Positions 7,502 to 18,463 of a stretch of DNA of 41,134 nt are shown piece by piece. Every line of letters begins with the position of its first letter. The stretch's first letter is position 1. The position numbers and the translations under genes were made by a program. The notes under the pieces were generated by a model. It ran no database searches. It saw only the letters and a list, made by a program, of their open reading frames with translations, and was not told the DNA's origin. Source of the stretch: an uncultured Flavobacteriales bacterium (GTDB lineage Bacteria; Bacteroidota; Bacteroidia; UBA10329); assembly GCA_937900875.1 (NCBI GenBank), contig CALCGD010000256.1, forward strand, positions 1 through 41,134, read 5' to 3'.

Positions 7502-10500
7502 ACATATTCCTTCTATACTGCCCTCCAACTTCAAACAAAGCATTGCTAATTTGACCTAGAGAACAATGCTTGGCGGCTTCCATCATTTCATCAAACATGT
7601 TTCCGTTTTGAACGGCTGTTTTCTGCAAACGAGATAAAGCTTCTTTCGCCAGTTCTTCTTTGCTTTTGTGGAGGTTTCCGAGCATCTCAATTTGATACTC
7701 CTTTTCCTCTGAAGTAGAACGGATAACTTCTTTCGGAAGAATGGTTGGAGAGCCTTTGCTACTCAAGAACGTATTCACGCCAATAATTGGAAATTCTCCT
7801 GTGTGCTTCAGCGTTTCGTAGTACAGACTTTCTTCCTGAATCTTGCTTCGTTGGTACATGGTTTCCATAGCACCAAGTACGCCTCCGCGCTCCGTTAATC
7901 GGTCAAACTCCGTAAGCACAGCTTCCTCTACAAGTTCGGTCAATTCTTCAATAATGAAAGCACCTTGAATTGGGTTTTCATTTGTGGCTAATCCCAATTC
8001 TTTATTGATGATAAGCTGAATAGCCATCGCTCGTCTAACGCTTTCTTCCGTAGGCGTTGTAATCGCTTCGTCATACGCGTTGGTGTGCAACGAATTACAG
8101 TTGTCGTAAATCGCGTAAAGCGCTTGAAGCGTTGTTCTGATATCGTTGAAGTCTATCTCCTGAGCATGTAAACTTCTACCGCTTGTTTGAATGTGGTACT
8201 TGAGCATTTGCGCTCTTGGGTCTGCACCATATTTCATCTTCATGGCCTTAGACCAAATTCTTCTGGCAACACGGCCAATTACAGCATATTCTGGGTCAAC
8301 ACCGTTGCTGAAGAAGAAGCTCAAATTCGGCCCGAATTTGTTGATGTCCATTCCTCGGCTCAAGTAGTATTCTACAAACGTAAATCCGTTGGCCAGCGTA
8401 AATGCTAATTGCGAAATTGGGTTAGCGCCTGCTTCAGCAATATGATAGCCAGAGATAGAAACAGAGTAAAAGTTTCTGACGTTCTGTTCAATGAAATATT
8501 CTTGAACATCGCCCATTAATCGCAAGGCAAATTCCGTACTAAAAATGCACGTGTTTTGTGCTTGATCTTCCTTAAGAATATCAGCCTGAACCGTACCACG
8601 AACTTTGCTTAATGCGTCTGCTTTAATCTTAGCGTAAACATCAGCAGGAAGTACTTCATCGCCAGTAACCCCAAGTAGCATAAGGCCTAAACCGTTGTTG
8701 CCTTCTGGCAAATCTCCCTGATATGCTGGACGAGCAATTCCTTGGTCGTCATACTTCGCTTTTTTGACCTTTTCAACTTCTTTCTCAAGCTTGTTTTCAA
8801 TTACATACTTCTCACATTCCTGATCAACGCAAGCGTTCATGAAAAAACCAAGCAACATTGGCGCAGGACCGTTAATGGTCATTGAAACCGATGTCATAGG
8901 GTTGGTTAAATCGAAACCAGAATAAAGCTTCTTGGCATCGTCTAAACAGCAAATGCTTACACCAGAGTTACCAACTTTTCCGTAGATGTCTGGTCTGTGG
9001 TCTGGATTACTACCGTAGAGGGTTACGCTATCAAAAGCAGTGCTCAAACGCTTTGCAGGAAGTCCCATAGAAACGTAATGGAAACGTCTGTTGGTTCGCT
9101 CAGGGCCGCCTTCTCCCGCAAACATTCTTGCAGGGTCTTCTCCTTCACGTTTAAACGGATAAATACCAGCCGTATAAGGGAATTCTCCAGGAACGTTTTC
9201 CTGTAAAATCCATCTTAAAAGGTCGCCCCAGTTTCTGTATTTCGGAGTGGCAACCTTTGGTATTTGTAAGTGAGAAAGAGACTCAGAATGCGTCTTAATC
9301 TTAATCTCTTTGTCACGCACTTTAAAGATGTAGAACTCGTCTTTGTAGCGCTGAGCTTGTTCTGGCCAGCCTTCAATTATTAGCCAGTTTCTTGGGTCCA
9401 AATCAAGCTTAACCTTATCGAATTCTGCTTGAAGAACCTTTTTCAAATCATCTTCAGAAACCGTTTCTATTGTTCTCTGAATAGAGTAGAGTTTATCAGC
9501 AACTTCAGCTTGGTCGTTTGCCCATTTATCGTATCCGCGATTGTTCTCAGAAATCTCTGAGAGGTAGCGCGTTCTGTTTGGTGGAATCACATAAATTTTC
9601 TCACTCATCTCATCCGTAATCTCGAATGTTGAGTTTAAATCAGCTTTGGTTTTTGCGACAACTTTATCCATAATCGCTTTGTAAAGCGAGTTGGTTCCTG
9701 GGTCATTAAACTGGCTGGCAATGGTTCCGTAAACGGGAACATCCTCATCCTTCATGTCCCACAACTGCCTGTTGCGTTTGTACTGCTTTTTCACATCTCT
9801 AACTGCGTCTAAAGCACCACGTTTGTCAAACTTGTTGATGGCCACTAAATCGGCAAAATCAAGCATGTCAATTTTCTCTAACTGCGTTGCTGCACCAAAT
9901 TCTGGTGTCATCACATAAAGAGAAACATCACTGTGATCCATAATCTCAGTGTCGCTCTGACCAATTCCTGAAGTCTCCAGAATAATCAAATCGTAGTTGC
10001 TGGCTTTAAGAATGTCTATTGCTTCCTGTACGTGCTTGCTCAGAGCTAAATTGCTTTGGCGTGTAGCCAAAGAGCGCATGTAAACGCGTGGGTTTCTGAT
10101 AGCATTCATTCGAATTCTATCGCCTAAAAGTGCTCCGCCAGTTCTTCGTTTCGAAGGGTCTACAGAAACAATGGCAATGTTTTTCTCTGGGAAATCAACC
10201 AAAAACCTGCGAACCAACTCATCAACCATTGATGATTTTCCAGCACCGCCTGTTCCGGTAATTCCAAGAACCGGAGTGGCTGATTTTGCGGCAATAGCCT
10301 TAACTGCATCAAGTTCCTTTTTACTTCCTTCTGGATTGTTTTCAGCTGCAGAAATTAGCTTGGCAATGTCTGTCCAGCTTTGTTGGCCTAATCGGCCGAC
10401 TTCACCATTTAGATTCAACCCCGTTGGGAAGTCACATTGCTCGATCATATTGTTAATCATGCCCTGTAAACCCATCTCACGCCCATCATCTGGGCCATAA

Positions 10501-10862
10501 ATTCGGGTAATACCGTAGCCGTGTAATTCTTCCATTTCAGAAGGAAGAATGGTTCCGCCACCACCACCGAATATCTTGATGTGACCACCGCCTTTCTCTT
10601 TCAAAAGGTCAAACATGAATTTGAAATACTCGTTGTGTCCGCCTTGGTAACTCGTCATGGCAATAGCCTGCACATCCTCCTGGATAGCGCAATTCACAAC
10701 TTCTTCTACACTTCGGTCATGCCCCAAATGAATTACCTCTACGCCCGTGGACTGAATAATTCTACGCATGATATTTATAGCCGCATCGTGCCCGTCAAAA
10801 AGACTGGCTGCGGTTACAATTCTGATCTTATTCTTTGGTTTATATGGCGCTACTTCCTGCAT
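7500..10862 (-). CDS. icmF: Fused isobutyryl-CoA mutase / G-protein chaperone (IcmF type)
   Basis: Encodes 1120 aa. The start at 10862 ([20 protein letters not shown]) fits the family N-terminus; the open frame further upstream to 11222 overlaps the divergent gene and was discarded. Domains in order: cobalamin-binding Rossmann domain (residues about 10-145, DGHD with H25 as lower axial cobalt ligand, SYQGGH); a MeaB/ArgK-like GTPase (P-loop GTGGAGKS 203-210, later NKFDKRG) that loads and protects B12; and a C-terminal TIM-barrel mutase (about 540-1120, [27 protein letters not shown]). The arginine that in methylmalonyl-CoA mutase binds the substrate carboxylate (RNTYIF context) is replaced by Gln769 (QNTCIF), as expected for isobutyryl-CoA/n-butyryl-CoA mutases. 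Role: adenosylcobalamin-dependent carbon-skeleton rearrangement of branched acyl-CoA in the cytoplasm. Databases often label such proteins generically as methylmalonyl-CoA mutase. Confidence 0.93.
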   Translation of the reverse strand: MQEVAPYKPKNKIRIVTAASLFDGHDAAINIMRRIIQSTGVEVIHLGHDRSVEEVVNCAIQEDVQAIAMTSYQGGHNEYFKFMFDLLKEKGGGHIKIFGGGGGTILPSEMEELHGYGITRIYGPDDGREMGLQGMINNMIEQCDFPTGLNLNGEVGRLGQQSWTDIAKLISAAENNPEGSKKELDAVKAIAAKSATPVLGITGTGGAGKSSMVDELVRRFLVDFPEKNIAIVSVDPSKRRTGGALLGDRIRMNAIRNPRVYMRSLATRQSNLALSKHVQEAIDILKASNYDLIILETSGIGQSDTEIMDHSDVSLYVMTPEFGAATQLEKIDMLDFADLVAINKFDKRGALDAVRDVKKQYKRNRQLWDMKDEDVPVYGTIASQFNDPGTNSLYKAIMDKVVAKTKADLNSTFEITDEMSEKIYVIPPNRTRYLSEISENNRGYDKWANDQAEVADKLYSIQRTIETVSEDDLKKVLQAEFDKVKLDLDPRNWLIIEGWPEQAQRYKDEFYIFKVRDKEIKIKTHSESLSHLQIPKVATPKYRNWGDLLRWILQENVPGEFPYTAGIYPFKREGEDPARMFAGEGGPERTNRRFHYVSMGLPAKRLSTAFDSVTLYGSNPDHRPDIYGKVGNSGVSICCLDDAKKLYSGFDLTNPMTSVSMTINGPAPMLLGFFMNACVDQECEKYVIENKLEKEVEKVKKAKYDDQGIARPAYQGDLPEGNNGLGLMLLGVTGDEVLPADVYAKIKADALSKVRGTVQADILKEDQAQNTCIFSTEFALRLMGDVQEYFIEQNVRNFYSVSISGYHIAEAGANPISQLAFTLANGFTFVEYYLSRGMDINKFGPNLSFFFSNGVDPEYAVIGRVARRIWSKAMKMKYGADPRAQMLKYHIQTSGRSLHAQEIDFNDIRTTLQALYAIYDNCNSLHTNAYDEAITTPTEESVRRAMAIQLIINKELGLATNENPIQGAFIIEELTELVEEAVLTEFDRLTERGGVLGAMETMYQRSKIQEESLYYETLKHTGEFPIIGVNTFLSSKGSPTILPKEVIRSTSEEKEYQIEMLGNLHKSKEELAKEALSRLQKTAVQNGNMFDEMMEAAKHCSLGQISNALFEVGGQYRRNM

Positions 10863-11035
10863 CTTGTCTGGCTTACTGCGCGAATTTACGATTTCGCACA
10901 TCGGATGAAGAATAGAGTTATAGGACCAAATCGATACGTACGTCAGCCGAGAATATGACGAAAGTCTGATTCTCTGCATTGAGCTATCATAAATTCGTTT
11001 ATCGCAAACAGACTCAGCATTAAGCCTATCCATTG

Positions 11036-11881
11036 ATGAAAAAGAAAGAAGGTGTGCGGATAACAAAAGCATCTGGAGATAAGGTTCCTTTTGATGCATC
11101 TCAGTTGAGAAAATCACTTGAACGATCCAAGGCAGAAGATTCTGCCATTGATTTAGTCGTGGAGAGCGTCTCAGCGATGCTTTATGAGGGAATGTCAACC
11201 CGAGAAATCTATCGCAATGCATTCGGACTGTTGAGAAAACAATCGCGTGCTACAGCAGCCAGATACAAGTTGAAGAATGCCATTATGGAGCTTGGTCCAG
11301 CAGGATTTGCTTTCGAAAAGTTTGTTGCTGCACTACTTAATGCCGAAGGATTTAAAACACACACTGGCGAAATTGTGCAAGGCAGATGTGTAAAGCATGA
11401 GGTTGATGTGATAGCAGAACGTGGCAACCAGAGATGTATGATTGAGTGCAAATTCCACAGTTTCAAAGGGAAATTCTCAGATGTGAAGATTCCGTTGTAC
11501 ATCCGTTCGCGTTTTGTAGATGTGAAAGAGGCATGGGGTGCAGAACCCGAACATGAAGGAAAAGAATTTGAAGGTTGGGTTGTTACCAATACCCGTTTTA
11601 CGACTGATGCAGAGCAATATGGAGGTTGTGTAGGGTTAAAAATGATTAGCTGGGATTCCCCGATAGGGAATAGCATTAAGGAACGTATTGACCGTTCTGG
11701 GTTGCACCCTATAACTAGTTTGACTTCAATAACTCTTGCTGAGAAGAAGGCGCTGCTCGCTATGGACATTGTCCTTTGTTCAGATTTAATTCGAATCCCG
11801 CAACTGTTGGGTAAAGTGGGTATTACCAAAAGAAGAATGAATCGAGTACAAAAAGAGGTTACCCAATTGTGTCATCACTGA
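11036..11881 (+). CDS. ATP-cone domain fused to a PD-(D/E)XK (Mrr-like) nuclease
   Basis: Encodes 281 aa from the ATG at 11036 (a TTG precedes it immediately). Residues about 7-85 match the ATP-cone, the small nucleotide-sensing domain of ribonucleotide reductases and Nrd[23 protein letters not shown], then [12 protein letters not shown] and [14 protein letters not shown]. Residues about 88-210 form a restriction-endonuclease-like fold: [17 protein letters not shown], then HEVDVIAE and MIECKFH give the catalytic set D124, E137, K139 (ExK), followed by a beta strand [15 protein letters not shown]. The C-terminus (about 228-281, [32 protein letters not shown]) is helical and could be a helix-hairpin-helix-like DNA contact. 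Likely a nuclease gated by ATP/dATP; the target is unknown. The beta-CASP nuclease gene follows after 11 nt, so they probably share a transcript. Confidence 0.85.
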   Translation: MKKKEGVRITKASGDKVPFDASQLRKSLERSKAEDSAIDLVVESVSAMLYEGMSTREIYRNAFGLLRKQSRATAARYKLKNAIMELGPAGFAFEKFVAALLNAEGFKTHTGEIVQGRCVKHEVDVIAERGNQRCMIECKFHSFKGKFSDVKIPLYIRSRFVDVKEAWGAEPEHEGKEFEGWVVTNTRFTTDAEQYGGCVGLKMISWDSPIGNSIKERIDRSGLHPITSLTSITLAEKKALLAMDIVLCSDLIRIPQLLGKVGITKRRMNRVQKEVTQLCHH

Positions 11882-11892
11882 AATCATTAACG

Positions 11893-13275
11893 ATGGAAAA
11901 CAACATTAAAGTGCATTTTTTAGGAGCGGCTGGAACCGTAACTGGATCGAAATACCTGATTGATACAGGCGAGAATAAGATTTTGGTTGACTGTGGTCTG
12001 TTTCAAGGGTTAAAAGAACTACGACTACTTAATTGGGATTATTTACCAGTGAATGTGGCGGAGATAGATGCTGTGGTATTGACCCACGGTCACATGGATC
12101 ATACGGGCTATTTGCCCCGATTGGTAAAAATGGGATTCAAAGGTCCGATTCATGCCACGCGTCCAACCTTGGAAATTGCAGAGATTATTCTTCGAGATAG
12201 CGCCAAAATTCAAGAGGAAGAGGCCAAAAGGGCTAATCAAGAGGGTTATTCCAAGCATGACCCCGCTGAACCACTTTACGACCTAAAGGATGCCGAACAG
12301 GCTATCGCGCATTTCAATTCGATGCCCGAAGGGGATTGGATGGAGTTGTTTCCAGACATCAACATTCGTTTTCAGTACAACGGACATATTATTGGGGCAA
12401 CGTTCATAGAAATGGATGTGTTGGGTAAGCGTTTTGTTTTCTCTGGAGATATTGGAAGAACGGAAGACCTTCTAATGCGACCACCCAAAAGGCCTGAAAA
12501 AGCTGATGTGCTTTTTATGGAAAGCACCTACGGAAACCGACTTCATCCCGAAGAAGATTTGGAGGAAAAACTCAAAGAGATAATCCATAATACATACCAG
12601 AGAGGCGGTACGCTTATCATCCCAAGTTTTGCCGTTGAACGTACTCAGACCTTGATGTACATTATTTGGAAGCTTCAACAACAGAACGCCATTCCTAAAA
12701 TGTCGCTCATTATGGATAGTCCGATGGGTGCAAATGTGCTGCAGGTGTTTAATGACAATCGCGAGTGGCATAAACTCACACCTAAGGAATACACAGGCAT
12801 GTGTCAATCGTTTCGAATAGTAACGAGCTTCAAAGAAACTTGGGAGATTATCAGCGATACCAAACCCAAGATTGTAATTGCTGGTAGCGGAATGATTAGT
12901 GGTGGACGTGTCCTCACTTATCTACAGCAATATATCGGCAAATTGGAAACAACAGTGCTTTTAGCTGGTTTTCAGGCGGCTGGAACCCGAGGAAGAAAAC
13001 TGCTAGAAGGCGCAGACCAAGTAAAAATATACGGCAAGCATTATCCTGTTGAGGCCGAAATTTTGAATTTAGAAGTCCTTTCTGCACATGCAGATCAGGC
13101 AGAAATGTTGGACTGGATGAGCGATTTGGAGAAAGCGCCAGAGCGGCTATTTATCATACATGGCGAAAGCGAAGCTTCGGCTGTATTTGGCACAAAGATT
13201 AAAGAGCGTTTTGGTTGGAAATCTGAAATTCCAGAGTTGTATTCGATTGTTGATATTCCCGTGGAAATTGAATGA
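11893..13275 (+). CDS. Metallo-beta-lactamase fold beta-CASP ribonuclease
   Basis: Encodes 460 aa from the ATG at 11893; an in-frame GTG at 11869 would overlap the upstream gene and adds no conserved residues. The MBL metal site is complete: THGHMDH (H65, H67, D69, H70), H165 in YNGHIIGA, D186 in FSGDIGR. The beta-CASP insert and KH-less C-terminus follow, with MESTYGNR (209-216), IIPSFAVERTQ, SGMISGGR (332-339), SAHADQ with H399, and IIHGE with H423. This is the CPSF73/YSH1-like bacterial group of RNA-processing nucleases, which cut single-stranded RNA with two zinc ions in the cytoplasm. The ATP-cone nuclease gene lies just upstream. Family assignment is firm; the RNA substrate is unknown. 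Confidence 0.92.
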   Translation: MENNIKVHFLGAAGTVTGSKYLIDTGENKILVDCGLFQGLKELRLLNWDYLPVNVAEIDAVVLTHGHMDHTGYLPRLVKMGFKGPIHATRPTLEIAEIILRDSAKIQEEEAKRANQEGYSKHDPAEPLYDLKDAEQAIAHFNSMPEGDWMELFPDINIRFQYNGHIIGATFIEMDVLGKRFVFSGDIGRTEDLLMRPPKRPEKADVLFMESTYGNRLHPEEDLEEKLKEIIHNTYQRGGTLIIPSFAVERTQTLMYIIWKLQQQNAIPKMSLIMDSPMGANVLQVFNDNREWHKLTPKEYTGMCQSFRIVTSFKETWEIISDTKPKIVIAGSGMISGGRVLTYLQQYIGKLETTVLLAGFQAAGTRGRKLLEGADQVKIYGKHYPVEAEILNLEVLSAHADQAEMLDWMSDLEKAPERLFIIHGESEASAVFGTKIKERFGWKSEIPELYSIVDIPVEIE

Positions 13276-13283
13276 GTTGAAGG

Positions 13284-14561
13284 TTACCTAAAGAGATCTT
13301 CTAGCATAGGATTCATGAACTGACCTTCTGGGTCATACTCTTTCCGAACGGCTTGAAATTCATCCCATTTAGGGTAAACCGATTTGAGATAATCGGAGCC
13401 CACAGTGAACTCCTTGCCCCAATGTGGTCGACCATTGTGCTTGGTGGCTAGTTCCTCAAAGTCTGAGAGTAATTCATCCCAGCCTCTGTTATCTGCATTG
13501 TAAGCACCCACGTAAACGCTATCGCGCCCGTAGCACGGACTCAATGCAAAGTCATCTCCTTTTACAAAGCGTATTTCTTGAATGAAGTTGATTAAGTGTC
13601 CTTTGTCTTCCACCATTTTGCGGTATTCGCGAAGTAAAGTAGGGGTGAGGCTTACATCAAACGCCCATTCTGTTTCTCTATGGATGGGTGGTTCGGGCAC
13701 ATTAAAAACCTTGTAGCTCCTTTCAATCCGATTGACATCAGCCAAGAATTTGGCTAGGAGATTCTTGTTAATTCCCTTTCTCCGAATTGGTTTTCTATTA
13801 CCCCACCAAAGCATAAAACGGTAGAAATAAACAGACAACCATTCATCCATTAACTTTTGTCTAAACCAAGTGTCATTTACAGGTTCGTAGGTTCTGTTGT
13901 ACCGATAAACCATCATCTTATCTGTATGCGGAAACCACCACATTTTAATGTGGTTCTGTTCTTTGATCCAATCTAAAATATTGTCGCAAACGTCTTCAAA
14001 ATCCATCACGCCCGAACGTTCGTGTAGATTGAATTTCGGGTCGATGTTGATGGTCATTTCTGTGATGATGCCTAAGGAGCCGAGAGACACAATTGCTGAA
14101 TTGAACAAATCTGAATCTTCAGTTTTATCAACTTCAATAATTTCCCCATCAACTTTTACCAGTTTGAAGTTGGTAACCTGAGAAGCTAAAATCTGAAAGT
14201 TGATTCCAGAACCATGGGTTGCGGTTGAAATCGCGCCAGCTAAACTTTGCTTGGCAATTGAACCCAGATTTGAAAACGAATAGCCTTTCTCCCAAAGTTC
14301 AATATTCAAGTCATCTAATTTGGCACCAGCTTGAATGGTAGCAGTGTTGGCTACTTTATCAATAGATAGAATCTGATTCAAGCCATCGGTCGCCATTAGA
14401 ATGTCATCGGTTGGCGCCAAGCCGCTCCAAGAATGACCAGTGCCAATACAACGGATTTTGCGACCCGTTTTTACCAAATCCACCACCTCCTGGGTGCTCT
14501 TTGGACGCACTATTTCATTCGGACTAAAACGAATATTTCCAGCCCAATTTTGCCATTCCAT
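13284..14561 (-). CDS. FAD-linked sugar-1,4-lactone oxidase (D-arabinono-1,4-lactone oxidase family)
   Basis: Encodes 425 aa from the ATG at 14561 (MEWQNWAGNIRFSPNEIVRP); a longer frame to 14642 would overlap the divergent gene and was not used. The N-terminal FAD-binding type 4 (PP-loop) domain includes GTGHSWSG (40-47), where H43 is the usual site of covalent flavin attachment, and GSIAKQSLAGAISTATHGSG. The C-terminal ALO domain ends in RPHWGKEF, where the HWGK motif is conserved in aldonolactone oxidases. Such enzymes oxidise arabinono-, gulono- or related lactones, or alditols, with O2 as acceptor. The true substrate cannot be told. No signal peptide. Divergent from the YdcF-type gene with 67 bp between starts. 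Confidence 0.9.
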   Translation of the reverse strand: MEWQNWAGNIRFSPNEIVRPKSTQEVVDLVKTGRKIRCIGTGHSWSGLAPTDDILMATDGLNQILSIDKVANTATIQAGAKLDDLNIELWEKGYSFSNLGSIAKQSLAGAISTATHGSGINFQILASQVTNFKLVKVDGEIIEVDKTEDSDLFNSAIVSLGSLGIITEMTINIDPKFNLHERSGVMDFEDVCDNILDWIKEQNHIKMWWFPHTDKMMVYRYNRTYEPVNDTWFRQKLMDEWLSVYFYRFMLWWGNRKPIRRKGINKNLLAKFLADVNRIERSYKVFNVPEPPIHRETEWAFDVSLTPTLLREYRKMVEDKGHLINFIQEIRFVKGDDFALSPCYGRDSVYVGAYNADNRGWDELLSDFEELATKHNGRPHWGKEFTVGSDYLKSVYPKWDEFQAVRKEYDPEGQFMNPMLEDLFR

Positions 14562-14628
14562 TCTGCAATTTAGTTTTTGATGGCGCAGGAAAATCAATTT
14601 TTCGACAGAAGTGCCATCTTTACACCCC

Positions 14629-15399
14629 ATGCTCTTATCCATCCAATTTTTAATTAGACGAACCGAGTTTTTGCTTCATCCATTTACATGGGTAATCATT
14701 CTCATGTTTTTGGCTGTATTCACCTATAGCCAGCGCAAGCGAAGACGTCTTTTAATTTGGGCTTTGGGTCTCACTCTATTCTTTTCGAATTCTTTTATCG
14801 TTGATGAGTTTGTGCGAGTTTGGGAAATGGATATTACTCCGGTTTGGGAGATTGATCCTGATGTGAAAACCGCAATTGTTTTAGGCGGAGGAGTTTATTA
14901 CGATACCGAAACTGATGTTGTTAGCTATGGCGGAAACGCTGATAGATATCTTGGTGTGTTACGTCCTTACCACGAAAACCGAATTAATAAAGTTTTGGTT
15001 TCCGGAGGGGGCGCTAATTATCTGGCACAGAACGTGAAAGAGGGAGAAATGCTTAAGCGATTATACATGCTTTGCAATGTAGATTCTGCAGATATTTTGG
15101 TGGAAGGCGAAAGCCTGAATACGTATCAGAATGCGCTGTTTTCTAAACCAATATTAGAGGGTTTGGGAGAGGGGAAGTTCTTGTTGATTACATCAGCAAG
15201 TCATATGCGAAGGGCGGTGGCATGCTTTGAAAAGCAAGGCATAAATGTGGTGCCTCACCCAGTAATGAAAAGCGTTGGAAAAAGACGTTATCAGGCTGAT
15301 TATTTGTTGGTTCCCAGAATAATGAACTTCCATAAATGGTCAGCATTAATTCACGAATGGATAGGCTTTGCCAGCTATAAGCTTCGCGGTTACATCTAG
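14629..15399 (+). CDS. YdcF/ElyC-type membrane protein (DUF218)
   Basis: Encodes 256 aa. The ATG at 14629 was preferred over an in-frame GTG at 14611. Two N-terminal membrane segments (about residues 19-34 and 41-58) are followed by a DUF218 domain starting at TAIVLGGGVYYD (VLGGG 84-88), with KVLVSGGGAN, EGESLNTYQNA and LLITSASHMRRAVACF. This is the ElyC/SanA/YdcF arrangement. In E. coli, ElyC and SanA affect envelope integrity and peptidoglycan or lipid-carrier metabolism; the biochemical reaction is not settled. An inner-membrane protein with its domain outside the cytoplasm is expected. Confidence 0.88.
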   Translation: MLLSIQFLIRRTEFLLHPFTWVIILMFLAVFTYSQRKRRRLLIWALGLTLFFSNSFIVDEFVRVWEMDITPVWEIDPDVKTAIVLGGGVYYDTETDVVSYGGNADRYLGVLRPYHENRINKVLVSGGGANYLAQNVKEGEMLKRLYMLCNVDSADILVEGESLNTYQNALFSKPILEGLGEGKFLLITSASHMRRAVACFEKQGINVVPHPVMKSVGKRRYQADYLLVPRIMNFHKWSALIHEWIGFASYKLRGYI

Positions 15400-15415
15400 G
15401 AACTTTGCTACCCTT

Positions 15416-15784
15416 TTACTTCTTAAAAATGAAGTAGACTGCCAAAACCAGAAACCCAAATCCGATTAGGTGATTCATTCTTAGCGTTTCAGTTTTGAAA
15501 ACAAGAATGGCTATCAGGGTAAATACGACCAATCCCACCACTTCTTGAATAATTCGAAGTTGAAGAAGACTAAATGGGCCACCATTTCCTTCATAGCCAA
15601 TCCTGTTGGCCGGTATCATGAAATTGTATTCGAAAAAGGCTATTCCCCAACTCAAGAGAATAATTCCGAACAAACTCAAATTTTGAGTCCACGACATATC
15701 CTTGAACTTAAGGTGACCGTACCAAGCAAACGTCATAAACGTATTGCTCAGAATTAATAGGCCAATGGTGTAAAACGCTTTCAC
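15416..15784 (-). CDS. DUF486 (DMT-type) small membrane protein
   Basis: Encodes 122 aa with four predicted membrane helices (about residues 3-20, 35-52, 73-95, 100-120) and the family segments FAWYGHLK, SWGIAFFEYNFMIPANRIGY and QLRIIQEVVGL. This is the DUF486 group of short drug/metabolite-transporter-like proteins; no substrate is known. It starts 3 nt after the valS stop on the same strand, so it is probably co-transcribed with valS. Confidence 0.9.
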   Translation of the reverse strand: MKAFYTIGLLILSNTFMTFAWYGHLKFKDMSWTQNLSLFGIILLSWGIAFFEYNFMIPANRIGYEGNGGPFSLLQLRIIQEVVGLVVFTLIAILVFKTETLRMNHLIGFGFLVLAVYFIFKK

Positions 15785-15787
15785 GAT

Positions 15788-18400
15788 TTACATTGCAGCC
15801 AACTGCTCTTCAAGTGCTTTGATTTTCGCCTCAGCATCGGCTTGTTTGCTTTTTTCTGCAGCCACAACTTGTTCAGGTGCACCAGAAACAAATCGTTCGT
15901 TGCTTAACTTCTTACTCACAGAATTCAAGAACCCTTTGGTGTATTCGAGTTCTTTCTCAAGCTTTTCTTTCTCTTCTCCTTCGTCTACCAGGCCTTCTAG
16001 TGGAACAAAAAACTCAACGCCTTTTACCACAAATCCTGCTGCTGATGCGGGTGCTTCTGTAGCAGTTTCAATGCTTTCTAAGTTGGCAAGTTTGCTGATT
16101 ACAGGATTGAATTCTGTGGTCCAATTACCCTTAATAAGAAGGTTTAATTTCTCTTTAGGGGCAATCTGTTTCTCGTTACGAATTCTTCTGATTTCCATAA
16201 TTGCCTTTTCGGCCGATTCGAAACCAGAAAGCAACTCTTCGTTCACTTTTTCGGGAGTTGGCCAAGACGAAATAATCATTCGGTCCTTCTCCGTTCGGTC
16301 GCCCATCAAGTCCCAAATTTCTTCGGTAATGAACGGGGTAAAGGGATGAAGAACTTTAAGCAGCTTCTCTAAAATATCAACCGTTGCATCTAACGTAGCT
16401 CTGTCAATTGGCTTTTGGTAAGCTGGTTTTACCATTTCTAAATACCACGAGCAGAAGTCGTTCCAAACCAGCTTGTAGGTAGTCATTAGCGCATCGCTCA
16501 AACGGAATTTAGAATAGTGGTCATCTAGCGTTTCAAGTTCCTTATTGAAACGAGAATGGAACCATTCAATTGCAATTTTAGATTCGGCTGGCTGCGGAAT
16601 GCTTTCATCAATTTCCCAACCTTTAATCAATCGGAAAGAGTTCCAAATCTTATTGCTGAAGTTTCTTCCTTGCAAGCAAAGTGCTTCATCAAAAAGAAGA
16701 TCGTTTCCTGCTGGTGCTGAAAGCAGCATTCCAACACGAACACCATCAGCTCCATACTTTTCAATAAGCTCAATCGGGTCTGGAGAATTACCCAACGATT
16801 TGCTCATTTTTCTGCGTTTCTCATCGCGTACAATTCCGTGGAGGTAAACATTCTTGAATGGAACTTCTCCTCGGTATTCCTCACCAGCCATAATCATTCT
16901 CGCAACCCAGAAAAACAAAATCTCTGGAGCAGTGACAAGGTCATTTGTTGGGTAGTAATATTTGATATCAGCGTTATCTGGGTCTTTAAATCCGTTGAAA
17001 ACCGAGATTGGCCACAACCAAGATGAGAACCAAGTGTCCACAACATCTTCGTCCTGCCTCAATTCAGCAGCTAAATACTTTTCTCCTTTTTCAGCGAATT
17101 TCTCCACTGCACTTACGGCAGTTTTAGCAACCACATATTCTCCATTTGGAGCATAAAAAACAGGGATTCTTTGTCCCCACCACAACTGGCGACTAATGCA
17201 CCAATCGCGTACGTTTTCCATCCAATGCTTGTAGGTGTTTACAAACTTGGGTGGATGAAATTGAATAGTACCATTTACAACATGCTCCAAAGCTGGCTCG
17301 GCCAACTTTTTCATGCTTACAAACCATTGCTCAGAAAGGCGTGGTTCAATTACTGCATTGGTTCTTTCAGAGTAACCAACCTTGTTCACGTATTCGTCAA
17401 CCTTCACCAGATTCCCAGCCGCATCAAGGTCTTTAGCAATCTTCTTTCTTACAACGAAACGATCTTCACCTATGTAGAACTGAGCGGCTTCACTTAACGT
17501 TCCATTTGGGTTTAGAATATCGATGGTTTCGAGGTTGTGCTTCTTTCCAAGATTGTAATCATTCTCATCGTGCGCAGGCGTCACTTTTAAGCAACCTGTA
17601 CCAAATTCTATATCAACGTATTCATCTAAAATGATTGGAATGCTTCTGTTTACCATCGGAACTATGGCGCGCTTACCGTGTAGGTGTGTAAAACGTTCAT
17701 CATTTGGGTTGATGCAAATTGCCGTATCTCCCAAAATGGTTTCTGGACGAGTGGTGGCAATGGTCAACCATTCTTCGGTTCCTTCAACCTGATATTTAAC
17801 GTAATAGAGTTTCGATTGAACCTCCTTATGAAAAACTTCTTCATCCGAAACGGCAGTTAAGGCCGATGGGTCCCAATTCACCATACGGTGACCTTTGTAT
17901 ACCAATCCTTTCTCGTATAGGTCGATAAACGTGTCGATAACGGCATCGCTCATGTCGTCCTCCATCGTGAAACGCGTACGCTCCCAATCGCAAGAAGCAC
18001 CAAGCTTTTTCAATTGATCGAGGATTATTCCACCATGTTTGTGCGTCCATTCCCACGCATGTTCCATAAACTCATCTCGAGAAAGATCCCACTTGTTGAT
18101 GCCTTCTTCCTTGAGTTTGTTCACCACTTTGGCTTCGGTTGCTATGGAAGCATGATCGGTTCCCGGAACCCAGCAAGCGTTTTTTCCTTGCATTCGCGCT
18201 CTTCGCACCAATACATCCTGAATGGTGTTGTTGAGCATGTGCCCCATGTGCAAGACGCCTGTTACGTTTGGTGGCGGGATAACTATGGTATACGGCTCAC
18301 GTTCGTCTGGCTCAGAATGGAAATATCCTTTTTCCATCCAGTATCCATACCATTTATCTTCTGTTTGGGTTGGGTCGTACTTTGCTGCAATCTCGCTCAT
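15788..18400 (-). CDS. valS: Valyl-tRNA synthetase
   Basis: Encodes 870 aa. Charges tRNA-Val with valine in the cytoplasm. Class I signatures are HMGH (51-54, in [14 protein letters not shown]) and KMSKS (531-535). The CP1 editing domain ([33 protein letters not shown]), the anticodon-binding domain and the C-terminal coiled-coil tRNA arm (from about [13 protein letters not shown] to EEQLAAM) are all present, so the protein is full length. The start at 18400 ([18 protein letters not shown]) was chosen because the 45 extra codons of the open frame upstream carry no family similarity and contain the promoter. Confidence 0.98.
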   Translation of the reverse strand: MSEIAAKYDPTQTEDKWYGYWMEKGYFHSEPDEREPYTIVIPPPNVTGVLHMGHMLNNTIQDVLVRRARMQGKNACWVPGTDHASIATEAKVVNKLKEEGINKWDLSRDEFMEHAWEWTHKHGGIILDQLKKLGASCDWERTRFTMEDDMSDAVIDTFIDLYEKGLVYKGHRMVNWDPSALTAVSDEEVFHKEVQSKLYYVKYQVEGTEEWLTIATTRPETILGDTAICINPNDERFTHLHGKRAIVPMVNRSIPIILDEYVDIEFGTGCLKVTPAHDENDYNLGKKHNLETIDILNPNGTLSEAAQFYIGEDRFVVRKKIAKDLDAAGNLVKVDEYVNKVGYSERTNAVIEPRLSEQWFVSMKKLAEPALEHVVNGTIQFHPPKFVNTYKHWMENVRDWCISRQLWWGQRIPVFYAPNGEYVVAKTAVSAVEKFAEKGEKYLAAELRQDEDVVDTWFSSWLWPISVFNGFKDPDNADIKYYYPTNDLVTAPEILFFWVARMIMAGEEYRGEVPFKNVYLHGIVRDEKRRKMSKSLGNSPDPIELIEKYGADGVRVGMLLSAPAGNDLLFDEALCLQGRNFSNKIWNSFRLIKGWEIDESIPQPAESKIAIEWFHSRFNKELETLDDHYSKFRLSDALMTTYKLVWNDFCSWYLEMVKPAYQKPIDRATLDATVDILEKLLKVLHPFTPFITEEIWDLMGDRTEKDRMIISSWPTPEKVNEELLSGFESAEKAIMEIRRIRNEKQIAPKEKLNLLIKGNWTTEFNPVISKLANLESIETATEAPASAAGFVVKGVEFFVPLEGLVDEGEEKEKLEKELEYTKGFLNSVSKKLSNERFVSGAPEQVVAAEKSKQADAEAKIKALEEQLAAM

Positions 18401-18420
18401 CAGGTCATTTTTGAAGGCTG

Positions 18421-18428
18421 CAAAGTTA
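18421..18428 (-). promoter_or_regulatory. -7 element of valS
   Basis: Reads TAACTTTG on the minus strand, an exact TAnnTTTG match, 20 nt before the valS ATG. I see no good -33 TTTG at the usual distance. Confidence 0.5.
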
Positions 18429-18463
18429 TGGATTGCGTTCGCGTTAGGGATAGAGATGACATC

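Noticed and set aside
10863-11222. N-terminal extension of the icmF frame
   Set aside because: It overlaps the divergent nuclease gene and has no similarity to the cobalamin-binding domain, which begins at the chosen start.
11209-11829. Antisense ORF of about 206 codons inside the ATP-cone nuclease gene
   Set aside because: The sense frame shows clear ATP-cone and nuclease motifs; the antisense product has no recognisable domain, so it is a shadow of the coding strand.
15417-15436. TACTTC / GAAGTA inverted repeat near the end of the DUF486 gene as a terminator
   Set aside because: Only 6 bp with an 8-nt A/T loop, mostly inside coding sequence and without a T-run in the right place.
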